This document shows, in pieces, positions 44,014 through 52,283 of a stretch of DNA of 58,189 bases. Both the position numbers and the translations under genes were made by a program. The stretch's first letter is position 1, and each line of letters starts with the position of its first letter. The notes below the pieces were generated by a model. It saw only the letters and a program-made list of their open reading frames with translations, was not told where the DNA came from and ran no database searches. Origin of the DNA: Deltaproteobacteria bacterium ADurb.Bin207 (GTDB taxonomy: Bacteria > Myxococcota_A > Polyangia > Polyangiales > Polyangiaceae); the NCBI GenBank assembly GCA_002070115.1, contig MWCO01000034.1, forward strand, positions 1 to 58,189, written 5' to 3'.

Positions 44014-44844
44014 TTATTGCGAAGTTTTTGGACCGATCGGCCAGGGCGGCTTTTCCATTTTGGTCAGGACGCCCCCCATTCCTTCCAGATACAGGCGCAC
44101 CAGGGATTGCACGTAACGGTCTTCGGGGCCCGTAAAGTAGTTTCTTCGACGCAATTCCCTTGCGGCCGCGAGAGTGTCTCCTCGATCGCAAGCCATCATC
44201 ACGTACGGGTATTGCGCATCCATCAGCTTCCAATAATCCACGGCACCGGCGGATAAGGTTGGATGTACGCGAAACGTCAGGCTGCTCGTTGCCCATCGAT
44301 CGGGGTTTTGGCTCACGCGGTGCGTGAAAGACTTTTCGCAAGTTGGCCCTTGCCATGCCCCGGCCGTCGTGATGTGCCCAAGGTTATTTCCAAATAGTTT
44401 GGCTCCGCGAGCATGTTCGAAAGCACAATGAGCCCAGGCACAGGCGAGTCGATTGGCACTTGCGGCATGACCAAAGTAAATCTGATATCCCTCCTGGAGC
44501 ACTTCCGCGAGTTCGACCTCGGACAGCGGGGGTTGCATCACGCAAGCTTTCCCTTTTTCCGTGGCGAGACTCGAAGGCGCGGCAGCGGGATCAACGATGT
44601 CGTCTTCGATCATTTCCACGGGAAGATCGGAACGATTCGACGCCATTTTTTCCCAAGCAAGTTCCGAACGGCATGGTTCGATGGGATCGGAGGAGAGCGA
44701 GAGTTGTTGGGTGGTGTAAACAGCGGCTCCTAACGCACCCGCCAGGCCGATCGCCAACACGAATCGCCAGCCAGACACGCGCATCCGAAAACGTGTTCCC
44801 ATGGATGGGTTGGGTGGCTCGGAAAAAGCACGGGAAAGGCTCAT
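44014..44844 (-). CDS. Anchored glucosaminidase-like protein
   Basis: This 276-residue protein has a membrane segment near residues 26-42 (WRFVLAIGLAGALGAAVY) and an exported domain that resembles the FlgJ/Atl glucosaminidase-lysozyme fold: AWAHCAFEHARG with the possible catalytic Glu, LFGNNLGHIT, FRVHPTLSAGAVDYWKLM and RRNYFTGPEDRYVQSL. Two to four cysteines are unusual for that fold. It may cut or bind peptidoglycan. The assignment rests on motif order read by eye. It is downstream of the VWA lipoprotein gene on the same strand with a 92-bp gap. Confidence 0.65.
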   Translation of the reverse strand: MSLSRAFSEPPNPSMGTRFRMRVSGWRFVLAIGLAGALGAAVYTTQQLSLSSDPIEPCRSELAWEKMASNRSDLPVEMIEDDIVDPAAAPSSLATEKGKACVMQPPLSEVELAEVLQEGYQIYFGHAASANRLACAWAHCAFEHARGAKLFGNNLGHITTAGAWQGPTCEKSFTHRVSQNPDRWATSSLTFRVHPTLSAGAVDYWKLMDAQYPYVMMACDRGDTLAAARELRRRNYFTGPEDRYVQSLVRLYLEGMGGVLTKMEKPPWPIGPKTSQ

Positions 44845-44936
44845 GAGTACGGCAGTTCGTAACGACTGGATCGAAACGCTACCAGGACCGGCGGCGGATG
44901 GCCCAATTCATGACGGTTGCGGACGCAAGCGCGCCA

Positions 44937-46319
44937 TTACCTGGCTTTCCCCCAGTGCTCCAGCTCATCTCGGATCTGTTCGTACACGATATCGTCGAGG
45001 TTATTGCTCATCACAGGTCCCGTGACCCCATGACGACGGGCGCTCTCTTCTTTGCTGCCATACTCGATGAAAATGAATTTTCCGCGGGTAAGCTGTGCCG
45101 TTTGCCGAAACACCAATGTGCCTACGGCGTCCAGACCACTTGCGGCCACGCTGTGGATGCGAAGACCTTTGCCTATGGCTCGCACCGCGCTATCCCCATA
45201 CGGAACATCGCCCTGATAATCCATGTGCGGAGGCGCATCGCCGATCAAAAACGCCACTTTTGCTGCACCTTCACGCCACGGCATCGCCACGGCCTGCGCA
45301 AGAGCCTGGTTCAACGATTCGGGCATATCCCCACCTCCACCAGCCGTCACCTGCTGCAACGCGCGGTCGAAAGCCACGATATCATGAGAAAATGGGTGCG
45401 TTTTCGTCAGATACTCATCGCCCAAATCCCGATACAAAACCGCGCCATAGCGAAGATCGAAGTCCGTCGCCAACGCTCGCAACCGCTCCGTGACGCGAAG
45501 TAATGTGCTTTTGATCTGCTGTATCTCGTCTCCCATCGAGCCGGTCGTGTCGATGATGAACAATACGTCGAGCTGAATCTCCCGTGGCATAGACACCGGT
45601 TCCGAGAACGCGACGGTCACGTCTCGTTCTCCCGTCCAATCCATCACCATGCGCTTGCCCCCAACCGTGACTTCAATCGATGTTTCTTGCTGCTGTCTCG
45701 CCAAAGATCGATAGTATGGAGCTTTGCCGTCACCGTAGGTCATCGCTGTCCAGCTCGGCGTTTCCCGATCCGAACCGAAGACACGAACCGTAGCCGCGGC
45801 AAGTGGCTTGTTCTTGGCATCCACGACGCGAATGAACCGGCGACATTGCACATCGAGTTGTTGATAGCGGTTCTTTTTTGGGGTTCGACTCGTCCAGGAA
45901 GCCAGAAAGGATAAAAACTCATCGAAAGCCTCGTTGTCGTCCGTCGATCCCGCTTTCATGGGCGAGGCCACACCATCGGAAAATGAGCGTGTTGCAGTTT
46001 CCTTGCGCGCGGGCGCGGGACTGGCCATCGTCGGTAAGCCGGAGCCTTCCGGCGCCCTTTTCCGCAGTCCACGTCCAGCCGTGTCTATGCGACGAACATC
46101 CCACGGACCGTCTTGGGAACGAGCAATGGCAAGACCTTCCAGCGTGTTTTCAGGAGTCGATGCGGCAGGGGGAGCCGAAGACGCGGAAGGAGCGGAAGGC
46201 AAGGAAGGCGCGGAAGACGCTGCCGCGACCGTTTCACCCTTCGACGGCTCCTTGCGGCAAGAAGCTCCGAAAGCCAACAAAACGACGAAGAACCATGGGG
46301 CAAGCGTTCGCGGCAGCAT
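44937..46319 (-). CDS. VWA domain lipoprotein
   Basis: This 460-residue lipoprotein (lipobox GASC, Cys21) has a Ser/Ala/Pro-rich linker, a small carboxypeptidase-regulatory-like beta unit (FIRVVDAKNKPLAAATVRVF) and a von Willebrand A domain. The MIDAS motif reads FIIDTTGSMGDE near residue 258, followed by AVLYRDLGDEY and the distal loop GGGDMPESLNQAL (GGGDxPE). Such VWA proteins bind protein partners through Mg2+ or Ca2+ at the cell surface or periplasm. It follows trmO on the same strand with a 95-bp gap. Confidence 0.87.
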   Translation of the reverse strand: MLPRTLAPWFFVVLLAFGASCRKEPSKGETVAAASSAPSLPSAPSASSAPPAASTPENTLEGLAIARSQDGPWDVRRIDTAGRGLRKRAPEGSGLPTMASPAPARKETATRSFSDGVASPMKAGSTDDNEAFDEFLSFLASWTSRTPKKNRYQQLDVQCRRFIRVVDAKNKPLAAATVRVFGSDRETPSWTAMTYGDGKAPYYRSLARQQQETSIEVTVGGKRMVMDWTGERDVTVAFSEPVSMPREIQLDVLFIIDTTGSMGDEIQQIKSTLLRVTERLRALATDFDLRYGAVLYRDLGDEYLTKTHPFSHDIVAFDRALQQVTAGGGGDMPESLNQALAQAVAMPWREGAAKVAFLIGDAPPHMDYQGDVPYGDSAVRAIGKGLRIHSVAASGLDAVGTLVFRQTAQLTRGKFIFIEYGSKEESARRHGVTGPVMSNNLDDIVYEQIRDELEHWGKAR

Positions 46320-46414
46320 GATGAAATCCTTTGCGTTTGGCGGTGTTCGATGGACACGTTCCTTTGCGTTACCTTGGGTTGGCTCACGGTGAAAGAAACC
46401 CGCGTACCATCTCC

Positions 46415-46900
46415 TCAGCCCTGGAATCGAGGGTCTGCCCTTTGCCGTCTGGTTTGGGATTCATCGAGCCATCCCGCCCGAGACTGCGGAAACGCATCGA
46501 ACTCGGGCACATAGGGTTTGATGTCGAGAATGGGAGTGCCATCGAGCATATCCACCCCTTGTACCTCGAGCTGATCATGGCTTACCGACAGCAATTTCAC
46601 GACGGACAGTCCAATGGCATTCGGCCTTGAAGGGGCTCGTGTGGCGAAAAGTCCTCGTGGCATTACGTCCCGATACGGCACGACGCGAGGCTGCCAGGGT
46701 TTCGAGCGATCGAAGCAAAAAAGCAGCCAAATGCGTTCGAAACCGTCGAGATCGGCAAGCGCCTCACGGTAGGGCGGGTCCACATGGACGACCCCGAGCG
46801 TCGAACCCGATTCCGAGGGTTGAATCGGGGTTCCTTTCTGTTCGAGAAAAGGAGTTCGAATGATACCGATGGGTTGCATCACGAGACGTTCGTCGGCCAT
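46415..46900 (-). CDS. trmO: tRNA (adenine(37)-N6)-methyltransferase TrmO
   Basis: This is the SAM-dependent enzyme that methylates t6A37 to m6t6A in tRNA-Thr (YaeB/TsaA family), 161 residues. The beta-barrel core has IGIIRTPFLEQKGTPIQP, LDGFERIWLLFCFDRS, the conserved motif GLFATRAPSRPNAIGLS and DGTPILDIKPYVPEFD. The C-terminal extension present in E. coli TrmO is missing, as in many single-domain members. It lies 40 bp downstream of the CBM9-like lipoprotein gene. Confidence 0.92.
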   Translation of the reverse strand: MADERLVMQPIGIIRTPFLEQKGTPIQPSESGSTLGVVHVDPPYREALADLDGFERIWLLFCFDRSKPWQPRVVPYRDVMPRGLFATRAPSRPNAIGLSVVKLLSVSHDQLEVQGVDMLDGTPILDIKPYVPEFDAFPQSRAGWLDESQTRRQRADPRFQG

Positions 46901-46940
46901 GGGGCCATTGTCTCATGACGAGACGAAAAAGTAATGGAAT

Positions 46941-48128
46941 TCAGGGAGTTCCAATCCACGCGAAGGGTGAAGTGTACAGGTCGTCATCCACGGTGGCGTC
47001 CCATTCCAGCGGTGAATTGGACTGCGAGACGCCGGGAGTGCTGCTGGTAGCAGGGTCGTTGGGAATGCTGTCCACAGCGCTACCGTCGCCGTTGGCGGCG
47101 AAGACGCCGATGGTCCCCTGATCCAGCCGATCCGCGGAAATATTCAGAAGGGAAAGAGGGATCTGCAACTCGAAGAAGGTATCGTATTTCGTGTCGTGAC
47201 CAGCCGTCAGATAATTGATGGAAGGCATTCCATAAGCGCCGGGGTTGGTGTCATCTGCCTGGGGATCCACGCCCGGTAGGGTATTTCCCACGAAAAACTC
47301 CCCAGCCATGCCTTTCAATCGAGGTTCCTTGACACCATCGGTCAAAGGAACGAGCGCGCTGCCATCCCAGGCTCCCCAATACGTTCCTTCTTGGGAGAAA
47401 TTGCTGTGGAAATAGAATTGATACTCCGGTTTGTCCGGTCCGACGAAGGCGTGATCCTTGCCCCACATATCACCGCCTACGGAATAGCCACTTCCCGCCG
47501 CGGTGTCGAAAGCCACGAATTGTACGAGATCCATCTGGTGGATTTGCGAACTTTCCGAACCACCTAGATTGGCAGGATCCACGACATCGGTGATGTTCAC
47601 GTATTGAATGCCGATGTACAGGAATTGATCGTCCCACGCCGCATGCAGGGCTGCATAATCCCAGGGAGGCTCATGGGCGCACCAATTGGTGCCCAAAAAT
47701 CTCGCGTCATCCCCAGCGGGATCCCGAAGGAGAAGGGTGTCATCTCCCCATTCATTGCCGGTGTTGGCCCCGTCGATGACGATGGTTTTTCGAGCGCCGT
47801 AGCCGATGCTTGCTGGATTGCCCAGACCTGCTCCACCGCCTCCACTAACGCCTCCCCCAGTTCCTCCCATCCCGGCGGTAGCTCCTGTGCCTTGTCCTGC
47901 TGCGCCAGCAACACCCGCGGCTCCCCCACCGCTACCCGCCTCATGGCCTCCACTACCAGCCCAGGCTCCGGAACCTCCAACCCCAGCGTCAGGCCCCCCC
48001 GCACCAAATCCTCCCGTGGCAGGAGGAGGGCCCTCCGAAGAATACGAATTGGAATCATCGTCAGAACAAGCGGTGGCGACAGCGATGGCTGCCAATGCGG
48101 TAACGAAAAAAAGGGTATGTGATGACAT
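46941..48128 (-). CDS. Gly-rich lipoprotein with CBM9-like domain
   Basis: This is a 395-residue lipoprotein (lipobox ATAC). A Gly/Ala stalk covers about residues 40-110. The rest (about 260 residues) is a DOMON/CBM9-like beta-sandwich: KTIVIDGANTGNEWGDD, HAAWDDQFLYIGIQYVN and FFELQIPLSLLNI are the usual 'IDGxxxxEWG...DxxxLYI' features of extracellular carbohydrate-binding or glycosidase-linked domains. A surface sugar-binding role is inferred. The ATG at 48128 follows GGGAGGAAG (48134-48142). A 22-bp palindrome (48184-48205) lies just upstream and is nearly identical to one before the amylase-radical SAM gene. Confidence 0.83.
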   Translation of the reverse strand: MSSHTLFFVTALAAIAVATACSDDDSNSYSSEGPPPATGGFGAGGPDAGVGGSGAWAGSGGHEAGSGGGAAGVAGAAGQGTGATAGMGGTGGGVSGGGGAGLGNPASIGYGARKTIVIDGANTGNEWGDDTLLLRDPAGDDARFLGTNWCAHEPPWDYAALHAAWDDQFLYIGIQYVNITDVVDPANLGGSESSQIHQMDLVQFVAFDTAAGSGYSVGGDMWGKDHAFVGPDKPEYQFYFHSNFSQEGTYWGAWDGSALVPLTDGVKEPRLKGMAGEFFVGNTLPGVDPQADDTNPGAYGMPSINYLTAGHDTKYDTFFELQIPLSLLNISADRLDQGTIGVFAANGDGSAVDSIPNDPATSSTPGVSQSNSPLEWDATVDDDLYTSPFAWIGTP

Positions 48129-48149
48129 GGGTACTTCCTCCCATCTCGA

Positions 48150-48177
48150 GCCATACCGCAAATTTTTCGACAATCAA
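48150..48177 (-). promoter_or_regulatory. Possible promoter of the CBM9-like lipoprotein gene
   Basis: On the minus strand TTGATT (48177-48172) and TATGGC (48155-48150) are separated by 16 nt. The predicted start of transcription lies about 15 nt before the ribosome site. The palindrome 48184-48205 ends 6 bp upstream of the -35 element. Reading only; no transcript data. Confidence 0.35.
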
Positions 48178-48183
48178 GGGAAT

Positions 48184-48205
48184 AGTAACTCAGAACTGAG
48201 TTTCT
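48184..48205. promoter_or_regulatory. Palindromic operator copy 1
   Basis: The 22-bp inverted repeat has ten-bp arms (AGTAACTCAG and, on the other strand, AGAAACTCAG) around a 2-bp centre, with one mismatch. It lies 56-77 bp upstream of the CBM9-like lipoprotein ATG and touches the TauE-family stop codon. The same 9-bp arms occur at 52274-52295. A dimeric regulator such as a TetR-, MarR- or LacI-type protein would suit it; none is coded in the window. Confidence 0.7.
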
Positions 48206-49118
48206 ACCCCCCCATGAGTTTCGCGGCCCAATCGTGAAGATAACGAAACGCCAACGCGGCCAATAGGACGGCGAGGCCGCCCTTGATCCAGCGTTCAGGA
48301 ATGAAACGCTGGGCTCTGGCACCGAAGTACATGCCAAACACGCCTCCGACGCCGAATAAGCCACCGAGCAGCCAATCCGGGGCGACCGACATCTGACCGT
48401 AGCAAGGCGCGATGAGTTGGTAGAATACGACACCGACTACGGACGTCACGAAGGTTCCCATCAACGTGGCGCCAGCCACCGTATGCACGGGAAGTTGGTA
48501 GAGGGTTACGAAAAAAGGAGCGAGCAGGGCGCCGCCGCCAATCCCGTACACTCCGCCCACCATTCCGACCACCACAGAAAGCGAAAAAACTCCAGGTGTC
48601 GAGCAGGCATGCTCCTTTCCTTGAAATCGAATCACGATCTTGCGCCAGGTCCACGTCTGTTCTTGCACGACGAAAGGCTCGGCGGTGGAGCGTGCTTTGG
48701 GGGAAGCGCCGGAGAACCTCGTCACGTCCTTGGCGAGTCGGGCACCGATGAACAGCAGGACACCTCCGACAAAGGCTTTGAAAGGGGTCGGATCGGGAAG
48801 CCAATGCAAACGGACAAAGCCTCCCGCGATCACCCCGGGCAGCGTTCCCGCCACCACGACCCAGGTCAGAGGCCATACCATGCGTCGCTCTCGAACGAAG
48901 CGCCAGACCCCGCTTGGGATCGCCACCACGTTGAATACGAGATTGGTTGGGCTTACCGACGGACTCGTGAATCCGAGCACGCTCATCTGAAAGGGAAGCA
49001 ACACGAACGCGCCGGAAACCCCCGCCATGGATGTGAAGAACGAAACGACGAAGGCCACCAGGGGAGGTATCCACAGGCTCGTTTCCACGCCCGAAACCGA
49101 AAAAGTATGCAGCAGCAT
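48204..49118 (-). CDS. TauE/SafE-family membrane transporter
   Basis: This 304-residue inner-membrane protein has about eight predicted spans in two inverted halves, typical of TauE/SafE. Family marks are FFTSMAGVSGAFVLLPFQM in the first half and VYGIGGGALLAPFFVTLYQLP followed by GATLMGTFVTSVVG in the second. Members export sulfite, sulfoacetate or other organosulfur anions, but most are uncharacterised. It is between the amylase-radical SAM gene (42 bp upstream) and the CBM9-like lipoprotein gene, on the same strand, and may share their role in a way I cannot specify. Confidence 0.87.
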   Translation of the reverse strand: MLLHTFSVSGVETSLWIPPLVAFVVSFFTSMAGVSGAFVLLPFQMSVLGFTSPSVSPTNLVFNVVAIPSGVWRFVRERRMVWPLTWVVVAGTLPGVIAGGFVRLHWLPDPTPFKAFVGGVLLFIGARLAKDVTRFSGASPKARSTAEPFVVQEQTWTWRKIVIRFQGKEHACSTPGVFSLSVVVGMVGGVYGIGGGALLAPFFVTLYQLPVHTVAGATLMGTFVTSVVGVVFYQLIAPCYGQMSVAPDWLLGGLFGVGGVFGMYFGARAQRFIPERWIKGGLAVLLAALAFRYLHDWAAKLMGG

Positions 49119-49159
49119 CGCGAAGCTCTTGCTCCCGAACCTTGTATGTTATTGTTATT

Positions 49160-49188
49160 ATTATATAATTTCGTTCTCCGAAAGACAG
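49160..49188 (-). promoter_or_regulatory. Possible internal promoter before the TauE-family gene
   Basis: On the minus strand CTGTCT and a perfect TATAAT (49165-49160) are 17 nt apart; the -10 overlaps the stop codon of the amylase-radical SAM gene. The following 20 bp are very AT-rich compared with the surroundings. The leader to the ATG at 49118 would be about 35 nt. The -35 match is poor. Confidence 0.35.
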
Positions 49189-52100
49189 GTGACGGGGCCA
49201 TCGCCGCAAATGCGTTCGAGGCGAGAGCGCATCCGTTCGGATTGCGCCACCGATCCATTCCACAACATGGTCAAGGGTTCGGCCATCACATTGCCGATCA
49301 CGGCACCATGAAAAGAAGCGATATGCACATCGCCATTGGGTTCGATGCAGACGTGTTCCCATGCGGCGCGGCATGGATGAATCACGCTTCGATTGGCGAA
49401 CTGGTCCGCACCCAAAAACGATGCCATCTGTGGTGAATCCTTCAGCTTGCACCGCCAGACGCGCGGGGGAGCCGTATGATCCACCATGGTTAGTCCAAGG
49501 CGACGCCCTTGTTTCACTGCCTCTTCGACCAGGTTTCTGGTTTCTTCGCCCTGGGGATCCACCAACCATTGCCGCGCAAATTCCGTGCTGGCCACGAGTT
49601 CTTCGAACTTGACCCAATCCATGCCGAGCCTTGCGGCAAGATGCACGATCTGCAGCAATTCGAATTGGTTCTCGGTCATCACCACGCAAGACAACCCAAT
49701 CCTCAAATCGAGCTGGTGGCGGTGGCGCAGTTCGACCATCTTTTCTACGTGTTTTTCGATCACGCTCAGACGGGAGCCCACCCGGATGCGGTCGTGAACC
49801 GAAGGCGAGGCGCCGTCGATCGAGAGGGAGATGGAGCTAACGCCGGCCTGGACGAGGCGTTCGACGACGTCTGGCGTGAGCAGCATGCCATTGCTCAACA
49901 GATGAATGACGGTGGGAGCGCCCGCGCGTGCGAACCGAATGGCCTCGAGAACATCGAAGAAAATGGGAGCGGTAAGGCTTTCTCCGCCATGCACGAAGCC
50001 GAAGTACGAAGCATGAGCCAGATCTTCGCGAATCCGGTCCAATACCGCGGGGGAAAGGGTTCGCGCCGTCTGCTGTTGCACCCTGTCCGGGGAATGATTG
50101 ATACAGTGCCGGCAGCGCACGTTACACCGCTCGGTGATGGAAAAATCGATGCGGCTTGGACGAACGGGAGCCTCAGAGCGGCCTGACGCAAACGCTTCGT
50201 TGTGGCGTCGTTTTCGTTCCTTTTCCATGAGTTCGATGACCCCAGCAGGTCGTTGGCGCGGTTTACGCTGAGCCAGCAAGCCGGAGTTGGCTCCAAGACA
50301 AACCTGCTGGTCTTGCACGCGAACGTCACCGGTGGAAGCCACCGGCTCGAGCAGCTCGAGCCAATCATCGTCGAGACTCAGCTCCACGGAAGAGTCCGAA
50401 GCATTGATGACGACGTCCACGATGTCATTGCCCAGCGCTCGGCGTAGGACGAGCAAGCGGTCTTCGGCATAAACGATTTGCATGTCTCCGCTGTGCAGGG
50501 CGGGATGGTTGCGACGTGCTTGCAGCAGCGAGCGGGTCAACGAGCGGAAAGCGATTTGTGTTTCCGACCATGACCACGGCATGGGGACCCGGTCTTCCCA
50601 AGCGCCTTCGGGTCGAAGAGCGGCGATTTTCGCGGCCATTCCCAGCTCCTCGCCATAAACGAGCAGGGGAGTTCCGGGCATGGCTACAAGCATCAGCATG
50701 CCTAGGGCCGTCCGATTGGGGGCACCTCGCACGGCGCATAATGTCGCGAACCGATTGTGGTCGTGGGTGGACAAGAAGCGCACGGCACGATTGGCACTGA
50801 GCGCTTCGCTCACGGCATATTCGATGCGTTCTGCCGCGGTGGCCGCGTCGATGGAACGCTCCGCGAGGAAAGACGTCATGGTCGCGTGAAACGAAAAATC
50901 CGTGGCCGCATCCACCACCCCGGCTTGTTGCCATCTCCAAGCGTGGGCAGGGACGACTTCTCCGAGCACCAGGCTATGGGGTGCGTTTTCACGAAGCGTG
51001 TCCCGGATACGCGTTCCTAGCGACAGGGGAACCTGCGCCGCCGCATCCAGCCGAAACCCATCGATACCGAAACGTGTCCAGTGTTTGACTGCCTGGAGCG
51101 CGAGTTCCTGCACCGGCTCATGATCGAGATTCAACAAAGGGGCATCTACCCTGCCGCCATAATGATCGAGTTGGAGGTGGCCGGATCGATCACGCCATCG
51201 AAACCACGGAGCCAAAGAGGAGCCGGGACCTTCGCGTTTTACCTGCTCATAGGGGGCGAATCCGGTACCCACATGAAGCATGGAAAAATCAAGCAAAACA
51301 CGAAGTCCTCGCTGATGCGCCGCATCGAGAAGACGTCGTAAGGCTTGTTCCCCTCCGATGGCTGGATCGACCGTCAACGGATCGATGACATCGTAGCGAT
51401 GACAACTCGCCCCAACGTGGATGGGGGTGAGATGAAGAACCGTGACGCCAAGGTCCGCAAGGGAATCCAGGGAACGAGTGATACCGTCGATGTGTCCGTA
51501 TGCGGGTAGATCGGGACCGGGATCGTCTGCCCAGGCCGAATGGTCCGTTTGTGGACGGAACCTATCGACAAATATTGTGTATACGACAGCCTGTTCCCAG
51601 AACGATGGCAGTCTGTCTATACATTTAGGTATATCGAAGTCGTGACCGTTCTCTTGCCCTACGAAGGTTCCGTCATCGAGAAGAAAACGGAAACGAGCGA
51701 AGGGGGTAGAGGTAGGAAGATGGCTCCGAAAAACGATGTGTTCTTGCTCCTCGGAAACCCGCGACATCGGCATGACGGATTCGGTATCCGGACGTCCTTC
51801 GGACCAGGCAATGCGCAGACTCGAGCCAAACCCTTTCCGAAGCAAGGCTGTGATACGATATCCACCGCGCGGATGAGGGACACAATGAGGGAGCGCCGGT
51901 GCGAATAGCAGCGGCTCCGGTGTTCCCGCCACGACCCAAACGTTGTCTCGATGCACCGTACGCTGCCGGGTCCTTGGGTTGTTGGGGTCGAGCCTCCAGG
52001 AGCCATCGACCACGAGTTTGTAGGCGTACACGCCTGGAGCAAGATCGATCGCGAACTCCCATTCGTTGCCATCCGGACGGTGATGCAGGGGGATGGGGTC

Positions 52101-52247
52101 GTGGTGGCGATCTTGAAGTTCGCCGTGTAATTCGACGGAATTGGCTTGGAAGGGCAGGGAGATACGAAGGGGGCGGGGAGTCACGGGACCTCGAAAAAAC
52201 GCTGATAACATCATGCGTTGGGAAACGATTGTCGAAACGGTTTGCAT
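49161..52247 (-). CDS. GH13 alpha-amylase-type enzyme fused to a radical SAM/SPASM-like enzyme
   Basis: One 1028-residue open frame codes two enzymes. Residues about 14-110 form an AMPK/CBM48-like glycan-binding unit (GVYAYKLVVDGSWRLDP). The GH13 barrel follows with all three catalytic residues: nucleophile Asp401 (GFRLDAAAQ), acid/base Glu430 (LGEVV) and Asp496 (FLSTHDHNR); region I is LDFSMLH (Asn replaced by Leu) and region II has Gln for His. After a beta-rich C-domain and a basic linker (about 665-695) comes a radical SAM domain: CNVRCRHC (Cys708, 712, 715), HGGESL, LLSNGMLLT, SLSIDGASPSVHD. A SPASM-like end keeps Cys933, 959, 967, 1014 and 1021. No signal peptide, so cytoplasmic. ATG 52247 is preferred; ATG 52214/52211 are alternatives, TTG 52283 lies in the operator. 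Confidence 0.88.
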   Translation of the reverse strand: MQTVSTIVSQRMMLSAFFRGPVTPRPLRISLPFQANSVELHGELQDRHHDPIPLHHRPDGNEWEFAIDLAPGVYAYKLVVDGSWRLDPNNPRTRQRTVHRDNVWVVAGTPEPLLFAPALPHCVPHPRGGYRITALLRKGFGSSLRIAWSEGRPDTESVMPMSRVSEEQEHIVFRSHLPTSTPFARFRFLLDDGTFVGQENGHDFDIPKCIDRLPSFWEQAVVYTIFVDRFRPQTDHSAWADDPGPDLPAYGHIDGITRSLDSLADLGVTVLHLTPIHVGASCHRYDVIDPLTVDPAIGGEQALRRLLDAAHQRGLRVLLDFSMLHVGTGFAPYEQVKREGPGSSLAPWFRWRDRSGHLQLDHYGGRVDAPLLNLDHEPVQELALQAVKHWTRFGIDGFRLDAAAQVPLSLGTRIRDTLRENAPHSLVLGEVVPAHAWRWQQAGVVDAATDFSFHATMTSFLAERSIDAATAAERIEYAVSEALSANRAVRFLSTHDHNRFATLCAVRGAPNRTALGMLMLVAMPGTPLLVYGEELGMAAKIAALRPEGAWEDRVPMPWSWSETQIAFRSLTRSLLQARRNHPALHSGDMQIVYAEDRLLVLRRALGNDIVDVVINASDSSVELSLDDDWLELLEPVASTGDVRVQDQQVCLGANSGLLAQRKPRQRPAGVIELMEKERKRRHNEAFASGRSEAPVRPSRIDFSITERCNVRCRHCINHSPDRVQQQTARTLSPAVLDRIREDLAHASYFGFVHGGESLTAPIFFDVLEAIRFARAGAPTVIHLLSNGMLLTPDVVERLVQAGVSSISLSIDGASPSVHDRIRVGSRLSVIEKHVEKMVELRHRHQLDLRIGLSCVVMTENQFELLQIVHLAARLGMDWVKFEELVASTEFARQWLVDPQGEETRNLVEEAVKQGRRLGLTMVDHTAPPRVWRCKLKDSPQMASFLGADQFANRSVIHPCRAAWEHVCIEPNGDVHIASFHGAVIGNVMAEPLTMLWNGSVAQSERMRSRLERICGDGPVTCLSENEII

Positions 52248-52255
52248 CTGGGAGC

Positions 52256-52283
52256 AGAATATCCTACACCATGAGTAACTCAA
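52256..52283 (-). promoter_or_regulatory. Possible promoter of the GH13-radical SAM gene
   Basis: On the minus strand TTGAGT (52283-52278) and TATTCT (52261-52256) are 16 nt apart. The -35 element lies inside the palindrome 52274-52295, so a bound regulator would block it. Transcription would begin close to the ATG at 52247, suggesting a leaderless or very short-leader message and explaining the missing ribosome site. Alternatively translation starts at 52214 or 52211. Confidence 0.4.

Noticed and set aside
48184..48205. Reading the palindrome as an intrinsic terminator after the TauE-family gene
   Set aside because: No T-run follows on the minus strand (ATTCCC instead), and the same arms occur at 52274-52295 in a divergent promoter, where a terminator makes no sense.
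48295..49689. 464-codon frame on the minus strand across the TauE gene and the end of the fusion gene
   Set aside because: It is in a different frame from two well-supported genes, has arginine-rich composition without motifs and spans their junction. It is a shadow.
49161..52247. Fusion created by a frameshift or assembly error between two genes
   Set aside because: The frame is open throughout, the linker has normal composition and no second start with a ribosome site precedes the radical SAM part. It cannot be fully excluded without reads, so it is listed as a refuting test in the findings.
52248..52283. TTG start for the GH13-radical SAM protein
   Set aside because: It falls inside the palindromic operator and in front of the likely promoter -10, so it would not be transcribed. 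ATG 52247, 52214 or 52211 is more likely.
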